From the NCBI GenBank assembly GCA_016647705.1, contig CM028328.1, positions 5,605,311-5,669,310 on the forward strand: 64,000 nucleotides of DNA, written 5' to 3'. Origin of the DNA: Eucommia ulmoides (lineage: Eukaryota > Streptophyta > Magnoliopsida > Garryales > Eucommiaceae). Positions within the stretch are counted from its first letter, which is position 1. Every line of letters begins with the position of its first letter. A program made the translations under genes and the position numbers. Below, in pieces: positions 23,676-35,440 of the stretch. The notes beneath the pieces are model-generated. The model did not search any database. It had not been told where the DNA came from and saw only the letters and a program-made list of their open reading frames with translations.

Positions 23676-24787
23676 TTCAAAATATTAAGGTCACTTGGTG
23701 GTTTTGAGAGTAAGATTACAATTTTAATCTCTTTATTATACTATTGAAAAATAATTTATCATCTGCAATTATTTGATTATAAGAATTGATATTTTTTTAA
23801 TCCTAATATTTATGCATTTTCTTACATGTTAATTAGTCTTTGAATTTCTTATTTATTCCTTGTATTTTTGTTTTTTGTTTTTGTTTTTTTATTTTATTTT
23901 GTTTGATGCACTGAATTTTTTTTTCCCATAAAATACGTCAAATTAAGATAGAGCACTTTCAAATAAGTTTTGTCATGGTCAATATATTTTGTGTTTATTT
24001 GTTTGTTTTTTTAATTTAAAAGGTCATAAATAATAGAAGGATAAATTGGTCAAATAAAATCTAAAACTATTAACCTGTCTAAACTTTGACATTGAGATGT
24101 CGTTGTTGATTTTTCAAAATGACAAAGAGCGTCGGTGATATTTTCAAATTGAGAGTTTATCGTTGTGAATTTTCAAAATGACAAAAATTTCACTAAAATT
24201 TACCCATGCAATGAACTATTTTAACTAGTGACAATTAAGCTCAAGTTGCTTTATTTATTTATGTTTATTTTACGTTAAACTGTGTTCGGATTAGTTTACA
24301 CATACTTCAACTAATCAATTCTTGGACGATTTTAAGGGTGTACTCTTTTACACCGATTAGGTGCATTTAAAATTTAATTTTTAGAATAGTTCTCAAAAAA
24401 GTCGAATCCCGATTTTGACAAATATCCTCTCAACAACCTACGTAACACCACTTGGGTCTCAAGTTGCTCAAAAATGACAACCTATTTTATTTGTATTAGG
24501 TGGATAATGTAATATTCAAGGCACAATCTACAAATAACTATCCCACAAGCAAAATACATCATTAGATTTAATACCGACTAAATTAAAAGATTAAATGTAT
24601 AAATAATTTAATTAAAAAATTAAATATTATTACATGATTTAGACCACCAAGCTTATCACCTTGGCCCAACACAAGCTCTCCTCCCTTCCTTGTTCATGTC
24701 ACCATTACTTTTAACTTTTTCTATGTATAAAATGGAGATCTTTACATTATCCATGTAAATCACATCTCATCAAACAAGGGAAAAAAA
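23676..24787. other. Intergenic; upstream region of the serine-rich gene
   Basis: AT-rich. A TATA-like CTATGTATAAAATGG lies at about 24720-24734, about 55 bases before the start codon at 24788, and is a plausible core promoter. A GATATT/TTTTCAAAATGACAAA phrase is repeated at 24105-24190. Confidence 0.4.
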
Positions 24788-25417
24788 ATGGAGGATTGCC
24801 GGCGGAAGAAAATCTCCGGCGACCCAGAATCCGACTTCGAATTCGGTTGCTTAACGCCGCGCTCCCCGAATTCTCCGGCGGATCATCTTTTCCTCAACGG
24901 CCGGCTCTTGCCTCATGCTTTTCCGACGCAGCCGTCGAACAATCCGAGCTTCTATTCGCGATCGACGAGCAGAACGAGCAGCGCCGGAAGCAGGGACTCG
25001 TCGATGTGGTCCCGGAGCAACAGCAGTAACAGTAGCCGGAGCGGCAGCGCGAGGACGAGCACGAGTGATAGGGCGGTAATTCAGGGACGAATTGCTACGA
25101 AATCGACGGCGGCGGCGGGAGAGAAGAGCCGAGGGAGTCGGCCGGCGTTGGTTCAGCAATATGGGTCATCCCGGAGGTGGCAATTGATTGCGGCGGCGCC
25201 GGTTTTGAAGCACCAGGGTTCTTTGGGTTCAAAGAGATCGGAAACAGGGGAAGGAGAAAAACAGGGGAAGAGGAAAGGAGAGGAGAGAGAGAGTAGTAAG
25301 AGAGAAGGATTCGGCCGGAGATTTTTCCGGTCGTTTGTCTCGACATGCAAAGAATGCCACGCCATTAAACCTACGAGGATAGAGATTATTCATCCATCGG
25401 ATTTGAATTTTCAATAA
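24788..25417 (+). CDS. Plant serine-rich protein with SDFEFG...SPADxLFxNGxLLPH motif (209 aa)
   Basis: A single-exon gene with a complete frame. Visible parts: SDFEFG (residues 15-20), the conserved SPADHLFLNGRLLPHAFP (29-46), a serine-rich basic stretch of about 53-95 (SRSTSRTSSAGSRDSS, SRSNSSNSSRSGS), a Lys/Glu-rich segment (about 150-175) and a basic C-terminus with CKECHAIKP. The FEF plus SPADELF-NG-LLP signature is shared with plant serine-rich proteins of unknown function and with MAKR/BKI1-like membrane-associated kinase regulators. The basic, Ser-rich composition would suit phosphorylation and membrane or nuclear targeting, but the sequence shows no catalytic domain, signal peptide or membrane segment. 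The first ATG in good context follows an A-rich leader. Codon GC is much higher than in the flanks, as expected of a true gene. The molecular function is unknown. Confidence 0.82.
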   Translation: MEDCRRKKISGDPESDFEFGCLTPRSPNSPADHLFLNGRLLPHAFPTQPSNNPSFYSRSTSRTSSAGSRDSSMWSRSNSSNSSRSGSARTSTSDRAVIQGRIATKSTAAAGEKSRGSRPALVQQYGSSRRWQLIAAAPVLKHQGSLGSKRSETGEGEKQGKRKGEERESSKREGFGRRFFRSFVSTCKECHAIKPTRIEIIHPSDLNFQ

Positions 25418-26489
25418 ATCCTTTTCTTTTCTTTTCTTTTTTTCTTTCTTTCTTTTCCCTTTTTTGGTATATCCCGAGTATCTCTACACCACAGATGTGA
25501 AACTAATCTCGTTCGGGGTACGTGACTACCTCTCCCAATAAGTGTTTTTTCCGCAAATTCAAACTTCTGACGTTGTAGAGATCTGTCAACTGCTTTAATT
25601 CAAGTGGGTTTGACCATTTGAATTACGATACGTTGTCTCTCTCTTAATCACACACACTCTCTCTTGATTTTGGACATGTTTTGGTTTGTATTTTGAGTAA
25701 AAATATCTTGATCCAGAAACAAAATTTGCAAATTAGATTTGATGTAATGGAAAACCTTTTCCATGGGCAGTAATTTCTGTTTTTTTTTAAAATATAAATG
25801 ATTGTAATTTATGGCTTAATGATCTCTCTTGATTTCGGCATGTTTGGTATACAGGATTCAACGACATATTGGAATATAGGGACATAAGGAAAGAGGGCTA
25901 AGCGGCCAAATCCCAGCAAAATTTTGAAAATGTTAAGGACTTATGTGTAATTTTTAAAAATTAAACAAAAACACCTTAAAATATACAAATTTCCGTCCCT
26001 GGGTGAGTGCATGTAAATTACGAAAATAATGAGATATAAGATTTATACAAATTCAACATGATGTTGCTATGTCTAGTCCTCGGAGCTCCAATTGAGAATT
26101 TCAATACCTCGTGGTTACCCCTACGAGTGGCCAACGAAACCACATTACAATCCCAATCTTACTTCTAGGTGGAGATCCTAACCTTTTCTCTTGATCTTGA
26201 GATTATCGTATCTTAGGATCTAGCTAAAAATAATATAAAAAAATATCACAAACCAAATCTCAAAATATTAGTATCCGTCCCTAATTTGATTAGATATTAA
26301 TTAGAGATTAGGGGTTTAATTCAAGAATAAAAATAAACGTTGGACTTTACAAGGAATGTCCTAATTTGATTAGATATTAATTAGAAATCATATTTAGGGT
26401 TTTTTCGAGTCTAATCTGGCCAAGCAAGTTAAAATTGGCAGCGGTTGATTTCTCTAAGAAATACCATCAGTTGGTAGTCAATTACTCTG
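25418..26489. other. Intergenic
   Basis: A CT-rich tract directly follows the serine-rich gene (25420-25460; CTTTTCTTTTC words) and probably lies in its 3' UTR. AATTTGATTAGATATTAATTAGA occurs at about 26283 and 26351 as a direct repeat. No gene is seen. Confidence 0.45.
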
Positions 26490-26895
26490 CCTAGTAATAG
26501 CTACTTTCGTTATTTTTATCCAAAATCATGAATTTTTTAGTTGTAAAAATAGCATATACCATAACTATTGACCATCCCCCCACTCCATTCTTGCCCTCGC
26601 CGTTCGCACCTCTCTTCTTCTTTCTTAGTTCCTTCTTTCATTCTTCTTCTTCTTTTCTAGATCTATGCTGATTCGACAGTGAATCAGTACAAATTCGACA
26701 TCGACAACCACAGAGGGGAAAAAAAGATCATCGGCAACCGATGATTTCGGCCTGCCGAAGAAGAAAAATGGGGAAGGAAGAAGAAGTATGGATGAAATTG
26801 TAAAATAAAAAAGTTAGAAGAATATATGTGTTAGTAATTTAAAGAGTAAAAAAATTATAAAACTAAATCATTTTTATTTATTTATTTTAACAGGC
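26490..26895. repeat. Third, partial member of the TGTACACC-type repeat family
   Basis: It shares with 10500-10815 the order: CTT-rich block, TCTAGATCTATGCT, GCCGAAGAAGAA, AAAAAGTTAGAAGAATATAT, AATTTAAA, TTATTTATTTATTTT. It may be the same element with diverged ends. 26896-27328 is AT-rich. Confidence 0.4.
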
Positions 26896-27328
26896 GTAAG
26901 AGCATTCTTCAACAGTCTCCCTACATTAGATTTTTAGTTAAAATATGGACATATTAATTACAAATTAATTTCCAAGAAAGTACCTAAATCATTCTCAATT
27001 TTAGAAAAAAACATATTTGGTTCTCCAAAAATATAGAACCATATTTTTTTCTCCACTTTCTCTTTGTTTCTATTTATTTTTATCTTTCTCTATCCATACA
27101 ACAACAACAACTAAATCTTTGTTCTACTTATTTTTTATTTTTATCTTTCTCTATCCATAGTATATATTTTTAATTTATTAAATATATATAATACTGAAAA
27201 AATAATATATATGTTTTTAGATTTTTAGTACAAAAAATGGTAAAATAGACTCATGAATTTCTTTTATAGTACAATCTTACATATCCAATCTTCTAGAGGT
27301 TAATTCAATTCAATTTTAATTTTATAAA

Positions 27329-28652
27329 TGTTGGTGTTCCAAAGTGGTCAACACCTCGAGTATGGTCCGGTCAAGTGACATATGTTTTTTTGTTGAGGTG
27401 GAGTCGACGGTTGAGAATTTTTCACATGAGCTGTACTGGTTCCTGGGAAGACTGATGTGTTGTGTCTAGAGTCCTGCTCCTCAGGGAGTGGTACTTGCAA
27501 AAGACTTAGGCCGGGATTTAACCCGACGAAACCTCTCCGACATGAGAATAAGAGATTAGAGAGAAAAGGTACAGAAATACGTCAAGTAACCAAATGAACT
27601 CAAAGCATGTGCGTAATCAAGCATACTTCGTGCTTGCATAGCCCCTGATATATATAGGCGTCAAAGATGATTAGTCGGGTCTAAACACAGTTAATTAGAT
27701 GAAACCATGTGTTTAACCAATAATTCGAGGCGTTTAGGACATAATCACTGGGCTTGGGCTTTTGGACCCATTTGGCAAAACTCTCGGGCCTCTGTCAAGC
27801 CTATGGTAATGAGCTAATAGAGGAGAGTGGAGATCTGTGGAGTCTGGAGGAGAAACGAGCTGGAATGAAGAACCGATCAAGATGAATGGCTAAGTCCCTA
27901 AAGTTGATCGTCTAGGGCATAGCGCAGAGTTCAAGGCGGCATGACACAACGGGGCACCTTGCTCCTCTCTGGGTGCAAAAGAGATTTCAGGGAAGAGCCG
28001 TGGTCGACGTATGTTCGAGCGTGGCGCTGTGGATTCCAGAAGGCATCCATATCACTACGAGGATGGACACATTATTGGGTCTCAAGTGCTAATTCAGTGG
28101 TGTCCGAAAATACCTTCATCAGTTGCCCTCTAACCTTGTACGGCGAGGAAGCGAGACGATCAGGGGTATCAATTTTTGGCTGGAACTGGCGTCCTAAAGA
28201 CTTCGAAGTACGAGAAATACCTCTGGTCGATATTTTTCCAACAGTTAACTTTTACTAAAAAGCGAATTTGAGATAGGCCCCTATACGGCCGATCGAGGTC
28301 TAGGGTCAGGTAGCACAACAGGGCGATCTCGAATTCCTTCAGTTTTCAGGACGACACTTTTCCTACGGTTAACTTTTTCTGGGCAACAAATTTGAAATAG
28401 GCCCTCATACGACCAGGCTTCGGGGTCAGGTAGCACGATAGGACGGCCTCAAAATTTCTTCGATTTTCAAGGCGACACTCATTTAAACCGTGAAAAAAAT
28501 TCGAGCATAGACTGGCCTTCCTACAGACGGCGCAAAACTGTTGGTGTTCCAAAGTGGTTAACTTCTCAAGTATGGGTCGGTCAGGTGAAAGATGTCATTT
28601 TGCTGAGGTGGAGTCGACGATTGAGAATTCTTTACAGCTCTTTTGCTGGAAG
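27329..28652 (-). mobile_element. Non-autonomous LTR retrotransposon remnant
   Basis: Direct repeats of about 115 bp, each starting TTGGTGTTCCAAAGTGGT on the plus strand, lie at 27329-27444 and 28540-28652. Read on the minus strand the LTR ends GGAACACCAACA. It is followed at 28539-28515 by TTTTGCGCCGTCTGTAGG, resembling the tRNA-primer-binding and leader sequence of Tat-like Ty3/gypsy elements. A TATA-like CCTATATATATC (27646-27657 region, minus) sits about 300 bp before the LTR end. No gag or pol is visible between. 27752-28125 is repeated at 50910-51282. Confidence 0.5.
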
Positions 28653-28654
28653 TG

Positions 28655-28863
28655 GTTAAGTTCTAACGTCTTTCATCATTATCTCTGACGCGATAGTCGA
28701 TTCTGTGATCATTTTTCACTTCATCTCTGATCTTTCCAATTAGGCATTCGACTTCTGCGCTTTTATTATACGGTCGATTAACGTCGGTCTCAAGGTTAAA
28801 GTCGCAACCAATGCTTCTGTCTGACCAACTGTCAAGTGGACTCGTAGAGATCTCAACTCAGCA
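28655..28863 (-). pseudogene. Ty3/gypsy fragment: linker between RNase H and integrase
   Basis: The minus-strand translation carries a stretch of the type LRSLRVHLTVGQTEAL, then LRPTLIDRI, which is the Tekay/Del-type spacer following RNase H. At least two stops follow. It continues, across the solo LTR insertion, the reading that stops at 31253. Left of 28655 it is replaced by an unrelated LTR element, so integrase is absent. Confidence 0.65.
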
Positions 28864-28975
28864 TGTAAGACCTCGATTTCATGTTTGTGCGCCATTTACG
28901 TGCTTTAAAAAAAAAAAATAAATAAATTAGAAGTTTGGGGGGAGGAAAGAGTATTTTGACTAAAGATATTTTTAA

Positions 28976-29016
<41 letters not shown>

Positions 29017-29493
29017 AGTGTGCATGTGTGTTTATATGCATAATCATGGTAATCAAGGATCACTATCATTCTAGAAAAAAAAAAAAAAAAAAAAGAGCGA
29101 GAGAGAGAGAGAGAAAAAAGCGAAGGAGAAGAAGCCATCGGAGAAGCTGCTAGAGATCACTGGTGCTGGTTCAGGGTGTTTTCTCAGGGTTGAGGGTCGT
29201 CTGGGCTGTAGGAGTATGCAAGTGTGACATTTTCTGAGGTCATATGGAAGCAGGTATGTGTGTGTGAAGGGTGTATGCTCTGTTTTACTGTTTGGAGTTG
29301 CAATCGGTGATTTGGGGTGTTGTTTTAGTAGGTGTTTTAGTTGGAGTGAAGGGAATGAGGTTGGTAGTATCAGTTGTAAATTTGATATGGTTGATCGTGG
29401 AGGTGGAGTGAGGAATTTAAGGGCCGGAGCTGGTGACGAGAAGGGGTAAAGGACTGGTATGTTCTATTCTATTCTATTGGGGACGAAGCAAAG

Positions 29494-29790
29494 ATCAATT
29501 AGGCGGTGGAAGTTCTCTTAGGCGGTAAAAGAACAGAGAGCAAGAAATCGCATGATCGCTTAGGCGATGGAAGTTCGCTTTGATCGCTTAGGCGGTGGAA
29601 GTTCTCTTAGGCGGTAAAAGAACAGAGAGCAAGAAATCGCATGATCGCTTAGGCGGTGGAAGTTCGCTTAGGCAGTAAAAGAACAGAGAGCAAGAAATCG
29701 CATGATCGCTTAGGCGGTGGAAGTTCGCTTAGGCGGTAAAAGAACAGAGAGCAAGAAATCGCCTATTCGCCTAGGCGGTGTATTTTCGAT
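29494..29790. repeat. Tandem array of CTTAGGCGGT units
   Basis: The phrase GAACAGAGAGCAAGAAATCG recurs at about 29531, 29620, 29681 and 29742, each preceded by TTAGGC[GA]GTAAAA and followed by CATGATCGCTTAGGCGGTGG. The unit is about 61 bp, and the first interval is longer (about 90 bp) by a partial unit. Degenerate GCCTAGGCGGTGG units occur at the same place in copy A (12665-12840). Confidence 0.8.
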
Positions 29791-30635
29791 TAGGCTGTGG
29801 AGAACATAAGCATATCCTACGAAATTTCTAAGAAAATTGACAACCGTTCCGAAGTAAGTAACGTCTCTTATTAGTTTTTATGATTCACTGAATTAGTTTT
29901 ATAGCCTTAACATATCAAATGACAAAATATGGGGTTGGGAAATTATTAAACGTAGTGCTTGCATCACACGATTAGATTATTTTTTGCTACACTATTAATT
30001 TAGGTCCTGTCACAAATAGGTTCACAATTTTCGGAGACTTAGTAGCAAGGAGTCAGGGGAGCTTGCAAATACGAATTTTTCAAGTGAGTGTACTGTCTTC
30101 TTACTAAAATATTTTCTATGTATGTATATGATGACTTAAATATTTACTTAAACTGCATGATTTTATAAATGTGGTGGATCGAGCAGGTTTTGTGTGAGTT
30201 AGTAAAATGAATTTCCATGGAATTGTTAGGGTTTTAAAAAGAAGGATATCATAAATAATTTTGTTGAAAATTGACGGTAATTGATTTGACGATGGTGTTA
30301 TTACTTTGATTTGTGTTGTTGGTTGGACTATACCATAGTTTATATCATGTCCGGAGGGTGGTCCGGTAGGTGGTTATTGATAATATGTGGTGGTTTACAT
30401 TATGGCCTCCGGAGACGTCTAGTAGACGGTGATTTGCGCAGTTAGGTCCGCTAGGAAGGCATATCCTATGGATGGTTACGGTACCATTGTAACTCTCAAT
30501 CGTGAGGTTAAAACGATCACTATGATTTAGCCGGTGTGTATGTGGGTGATAAGTAAACTTGAAATGGGGTGTTTTTACTAAGATTGGCGATTTATTTCAT
30601 ATAGTGATTGGTATGGATTTACACTGAATGGATTG

Positions 30636-30638
<3 letters not shown>

Positions 30639-30696
<58 letters not shown>

Positions 30697-30699
30697 CTG

Positions 30700-30732
<33 letters not shown>

Positions 30733-30789
30733 ATATATATATATGTGTGTGTGTATATATATATATGTATATGTATATGTATATATATA
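30639..30789. repeat. Compound (AT)n/(GT)n microsatellite
   Basis: Alternating blocks of ATATAT and GTGTGT, purely alternating purine-pyrimidine for about 150 bp. Z-DNA-prone and polymorphic in kind. Confidence 0.9.
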
Positions 30790-31310
30790 CTCGTTTATTT
30801 ATTTTCACTGTTTGTTTTAAGAAGAGATGTTTATATTATAGTATTCGTATAACTACACTTGATCCCTTTTAAAAAGGTATTGAGAATGTATTATTATTTC
30901 AAAAATATGTTTTTAAATTACTAAGAGGGTAGTACACTCGCAGGTGCTGTAGAGAAACTTTTGTCTCCTACTGGCAGTAGGCCGAATCCGGAAGGGCCGT
31001 AGTGAGGAGTATCTTGACAGCGATTTTTGGTTTTGGTTGCATTTGTTGGTTAGTTAAAATGAACTAATACTTTTGTTGTAAGATCAAGAGAGTTCCCAAT
31101 AGAAGTGGGTATATGTATTTTGTTGACCTTAGTAAATAATTTTTTTTTTTGTGTAAGATATTTTAATTAGTGTTAGTTATCTTCGGATGAGTTGTATCGT
31201 TGTCACACCGGCCCTCGTGGATCGAGTAACTGGGGTGGGTTGTGACACAGCATATAGGTTTGTATAAACAACTCGAAGGTACGTAACCGAACTTGCCTAT
31301 TTTTTACTTA

Positions 31311-32268
31311 ATGCATCTGCTAAAACATTAGCCTTTCCAGGATGATAATAGACGGTACAATCATAATCCTTGATCAATTTCATCCAATGCCTCTGTCTTA
31401 GATTTAGTTTTTTCTAAGTAAACAAATATTTTAAACTCTGGTGATCAGTGTATATCTCGCATGTCTCGCCATACAGATAATGTCTCCAGAGCTTTAAGGC
31501 AAACACAATCATCTCCAACTCCAAATCATGCGTCGAGTAGTTACACTCATAATTCTTTAATTGCCGAAAGGCATATGCAATTACGTGACCATATTGCATC
31601 AGTACACAACCTAGCCCCTGGTGTAAAGTGCCACTGTATATCACAAAGTCACTATCTTCTGTCGAGAGAGAAAGTATTGACACTGATATCAGTCTATTCT
31701 TCAACTCCTGAAAGCTTTGTTCGCATTTGTCAGTCTACTCAAATTTAGCTTTCTAGCATAACTAGAAATTCATAATGTCCATACTTTGTACGGAATGCCG
31801 TCTTCGACACATCACTGTTTCTAATTTTCAATTAGTGATATCCTGATCGAAGATCTCTTTTAAAAAATACTATGGCCTTCTGTAACTGATCGAACAAATC
31901 ATCAATTCTAGGCAACGGGTATTTATTACGAACCGTCACCTTATTCAGTTGTCAGTAGTCGATGCACATCCTTAGAGTGACATCATTCTTTCTTACAAAT
32001 AACACTGAGCTCCTTACAGAGAAATACTAGGTCTGATAAACTCACGGTCTGACAGATCTTCCAACTGAATCTTCAGTTCCTTTAGCTCAATAGGTGCCAT
32101 ACGATAGGGTGGAATTGATATAGGAGAAGTACTTGGAAGTAATTCGATTGTGATTTCAATTTTTCTATCCACTAGCAGTCCTGACAATTCTTCTGAAAAT
32201 ACATCGGGATTATCCCCGACCACTGGGATATCTATCACTTGTACCTCATTCTGACTGGTGTCAATCAC
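31311..32268 (-). pseudogene. Ty3/gypsy pol remnant: pre-RT, partial RT, RNase H
   Basis: The minus-strand reading gives a pre-RT segment (DVFSEEL...SIPPYRMAP...FIRPS), the first part of reverse transcriptase (a [18 protein letters not shown] stretch and an AFRTKYGHYEFLVM-like stretch), then directly an RNase H segment ([61 protein letters not shown]). The RT part holding the YxDD catalytic box and thumb is missing between about 31790 and 31735. The first catalytic Asp of RNase H reads Gly. Several stops and frame changes are present. The element is inactive; it belongs to the Tekay/Del chromovirus-like lineage by motif style. Strand and order place its 5' end to the right. Confidence 0.8.
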
Positions 32269-32503
32269 ATACGCGAGGTATCCCTGACATCTATTTTTAA
32301 TAATTTTCTGACCTCTAGAACTGAAATTAAACTGACAGGGGTAATGATTCTATCCCCTGAAAACACGAACTTTGACTTGCCTAAGACTCAAAAAGTAAAT
32401 TTCTTTTTAAAACAATCGATTGTGGCATATAGTTGGATAGCAAATCAATATCCAGTATCACATCAAAATCGTAAATACTCAGGGATAATAGATCCACTAA
32501 AAA

Positions 32504-33874
32504 TTATCTATCACCAATACAAAGCAGACTATCTTTATACACACAATCTATCAACACTGACTCGCCCACAGGGGTAGAGATAATAATACCATATGACAAA
32601 GAAGTAGGAAATTTTTCTACATACATCATAAAGGTCGCTAAAACAAATGAATGAGTAGAGTCGGGATCGATAAGTATACGTACATCTTTGTCATATAAAG
32701 ACATGATACTTGTAACCACATCTGAGGTAGCATGTGCATCCTGCTGGGTAGTAACAAAAACTCGACCCCGAGTTGGAGGTCTACCGACTGATTCTCTACC
32801 TCGCTCTTGAACACCACTATGATCAACACTACCCATACTACTTGCAGAAAGGGTAGGAGTAACAGCAATTTTTGGATAAAATGGAGATATATGGCCCGAC
32901 ACGTGGTAACGGAAACATATTAGGCCTACCATGGGATAATCTTTAACAAAATGGTCTGGCGAACCGCATTGATAGCATAGGGCTATCCCAGCTCGGCTAG
33001 AGATCTGACCCCTACCTTGCCCTTGCTGGCCTGAACATTGTCCAGGTACGATCTGTTGTCTCCCGAAATATGATTGTCGTAGGCCTAGGCTCCTAACTGA
33101 CTGATCAGTTATTGGGGCCCGAGAAAGTTGCGATCGAGGTACAAATCCCCGTGAGGTTCCACCTAGATATCTGTTAGATGACTCGAATCTATTCTTTTTG
33201 TATTGTTCACGGTTCTCGACGGCTTCCCGCACATCTTTTTTTATTAATTTCGCCGTGTTCACCAATTCTACATAACTTTTGATCTGTCGGGCAATCAATC
33301 TTGAGCGTATCTACAAATCTAGCCTTCTTTGGAATCGTCTACATCTCGTTTTCTCAATCTTTACCAAATCATGAGCGAATCAAGACAAGACATCAAATTT
33401 GATTTCATACTGCAGAATGGATATCTTCCCCTGTTTCAGTAATATAAATTCCTCCTCCATCTCGAACTGATAAGACTTGAGAAAATATTTTTCATTAAAT
33501 ACGGCAACCAATTGATCATAAGTGATCTCATGGCCTGGAATTGAAATTAGCATCTTGATTTTCTCTCACCAATGTCCGGTTTCCTCTTTCAACTGGAAAG
33601 TGGCGAGAGAAACTCGGCTGTTATCAGTAATGTCCATTGCCTCGAATCCGTGCCCTATGCTTCACAACCAATTTCTAGCATCAACAGAACCCGCAGTTCC
33701 CGTAAAAGTTGGGGGGTTCAACTCCTTGAATCTTTTCAGCAGCACAACCTGAGGATTGGCTGTTTCGGTTTGGGTACTCTGGCCCTCTATCATCTTTGTC
33801 TGCTGCTCTATCAGTTGCGCAACAACCTGTAAAATTCGCTCGACGGCATCTAAGTTTTCCCGTACCCTACCCAT
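32504..33874 (-). pseudogene. Ty3/gypsy gag and protease remnant
   Basis: It opens with LLKRFKELNPPTFTG...ARNWL, the usual start of a plant gypsy gag, then a degenerate gag body (33300-33660 has stops and frame changes). A CCHC-like zinc knuckle follows (CYQCGSPDHFVKDYP; the last Cys reads Tyr), then a second degenerate Cys/His box. A protease segment follows with ILIDPDSTHSFV, where the family usually has D-x-G-A/S-T-H-S-F; the Gly reads Asp. It lies upstream of the pol remnant in the same direction. Confidence 0.8.
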
Positions 33875-35440
33875 TTTCCTTTGGGATCCAAAATTTTCAC
33901 TACTTTCCTACTAGTCATAAGATCATTTTACCTCACGATCGAAAGTTATAACAGTACCGTAATCTGTAAAATTGTGCAATCTAAGATTGTTATCAGTGTC
34001 AGAGCCATTTAATATCTCCAATAGTAGCAGTCAACTGATCACACCGTATTTGTGCGATTTTATATCCCTAAATTTAGATTTGTTAATCGTTTGAATAGTA
34101 TAAATTATTATAAATTTAGTTATTTTCGTATGTTTATGAAAATGGATCAAAATGGCGTTAAGATGGGTCAAAATGGATTAAAAACGAATAAACCACTGCA
34201 AGTCGAACGAAAAAAGAACAAAAATCAAATATACCAGAATGAATCGTTCGATCCCTTAACAATATCAAAAATTGATTTATTATATATGTTTTTGTAGGCT
34301 TCTAAAAAACGAACAAAATGGCATTGAGTTTAAGCGAATCAGATGAGAAACGAGCAAATCACGGTGATCCGAAAGAAAACCGTCAAAGCAGCACGTGAAC
34401 AGTAATCACGCAATGAACAGTAACCGCCAATGAACAGTAACCCCACTTGGTCATCCACTTGCACGCCTGATATTTTGATCCCTTTACGTTTTTACCCCTC
34501 TTAATTCTATTTTTGCCCATTTTACCCCTAAAATATCTTGCCTATAAATATGAGGCTTGGGGCTAATTCATAGAAAGACATATATACTTATAGAATATTA
34601 ATCTTAAGATATTTTGTAAATTTATCTTATTTTCATTTATTATTATGGAGAAGAGGAAGTTTTGATTCTTAGGGGTTAAAAGTATAAAACGGTGTTTTTG
34701 AAGATTGTTTCCAAGAAAACACCGTTTTACACAACGATGAGTGGTTAACTTCTTCCGATTAGATTAGGATTGTGGTATTGTATGGTTGATTTTATGTAAT
34801 ATTTATATTTTTAATTTAATTTTGGATTTGTTTAAACAATTATGTGACGATGAAATTTTGATTCTAAATTTAATTGTTTCGTTAAAATTAGAACGTGACA
34901 TCTAAAATTAATGGTCACATAATAGTATTCACAGAGATTAATTGCTAAACTTGATGGTCTATGCCTCAATTTTAATTCACCCTATATTAGATTAACGTAG
35001 GAATTAAATATCGCTGATAAATCATGGTTGAGGAATAATAAATCCTATTTTTCTGAATGTTCTGCCCAAAAGGTTAGGAACACTCATTTGTACAAATCCA
35101 AGTTAAAAGAAAAAAAATATAAAAACGACATGATCTTCGAAATACGAAACCCACAATTCCTAATCGGGTTCCATATTTTTCTTAAATTAATATCGATGGA
35201 TTCTAAAATCCTTGTACTTTTCCATATTATTAGTTAAATTAATTCTTTCACGTTTTATTTTATTTTATTTTAACGCCAAAATAATTTTGAAATAGATTAT
35301 AATTAAATCAACTTAGACGGATTAAGTAATTTTCCTCGATAACAATCCTTGTGGGATCGACCTCGCTTCCGTTAATCTTTGTTATATCTGATTCGTGCGC
35401 TTGTGAGTAAATATAAATTTTAAAACGAGATAGAACACAG
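33875..35440. repeat. Retroelement leader and unrelated LTR-like sequence
   Basis: 33875-34050 is the region 5' of the gypsy gag. From about 34050 the sequence changes: a TATA-like GCCTATAAATATGAGGC at about 34540, CACCGTTTTAC at 34722 mirrored by AAAACGGTGTTTT at 34688, then GTGGGATCGACCTCGCTTCC and TTCGTGCGCTTGTGAG at 35351-35405, words often seen near the end of plant gypsy LTRs or leaders. No gene. Confidence 0.4.

Larger units (their letters stand above)
28864..31247. mobile_element. Solo LTR (copy C), 2384 bp, perfect 5-bp TSD CAGCA
   Basis: It begins TGTAAGACCTCG and ends GGGTTGTGACA, flanked on both sides by CAGCA (28859-28863 and 31248-31252). It belongs to the family of copies A and B. 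It carries a (CA)n run (28979-29011), a tandem array with CTTAGGCGGT cores (29494-29790), an alternating AT/GT microsatellite (30639-30789) and the family landmarks GCTAGGAAGGCATATCCTA and CACTCGCAGGTG. It splits a minus-strand gypsy reading frame. Frames within it are repeat-derived. Confidence 0.88.

Noticed and set aside
27941..28258. A 105-codon plus-strand frame, with a similar one at 51118-51378
   Set aside because: Both lie in the same dispersed LTR segment and run opposite to the inferred transcription. Similarity of the frames reflects the shared repeat.
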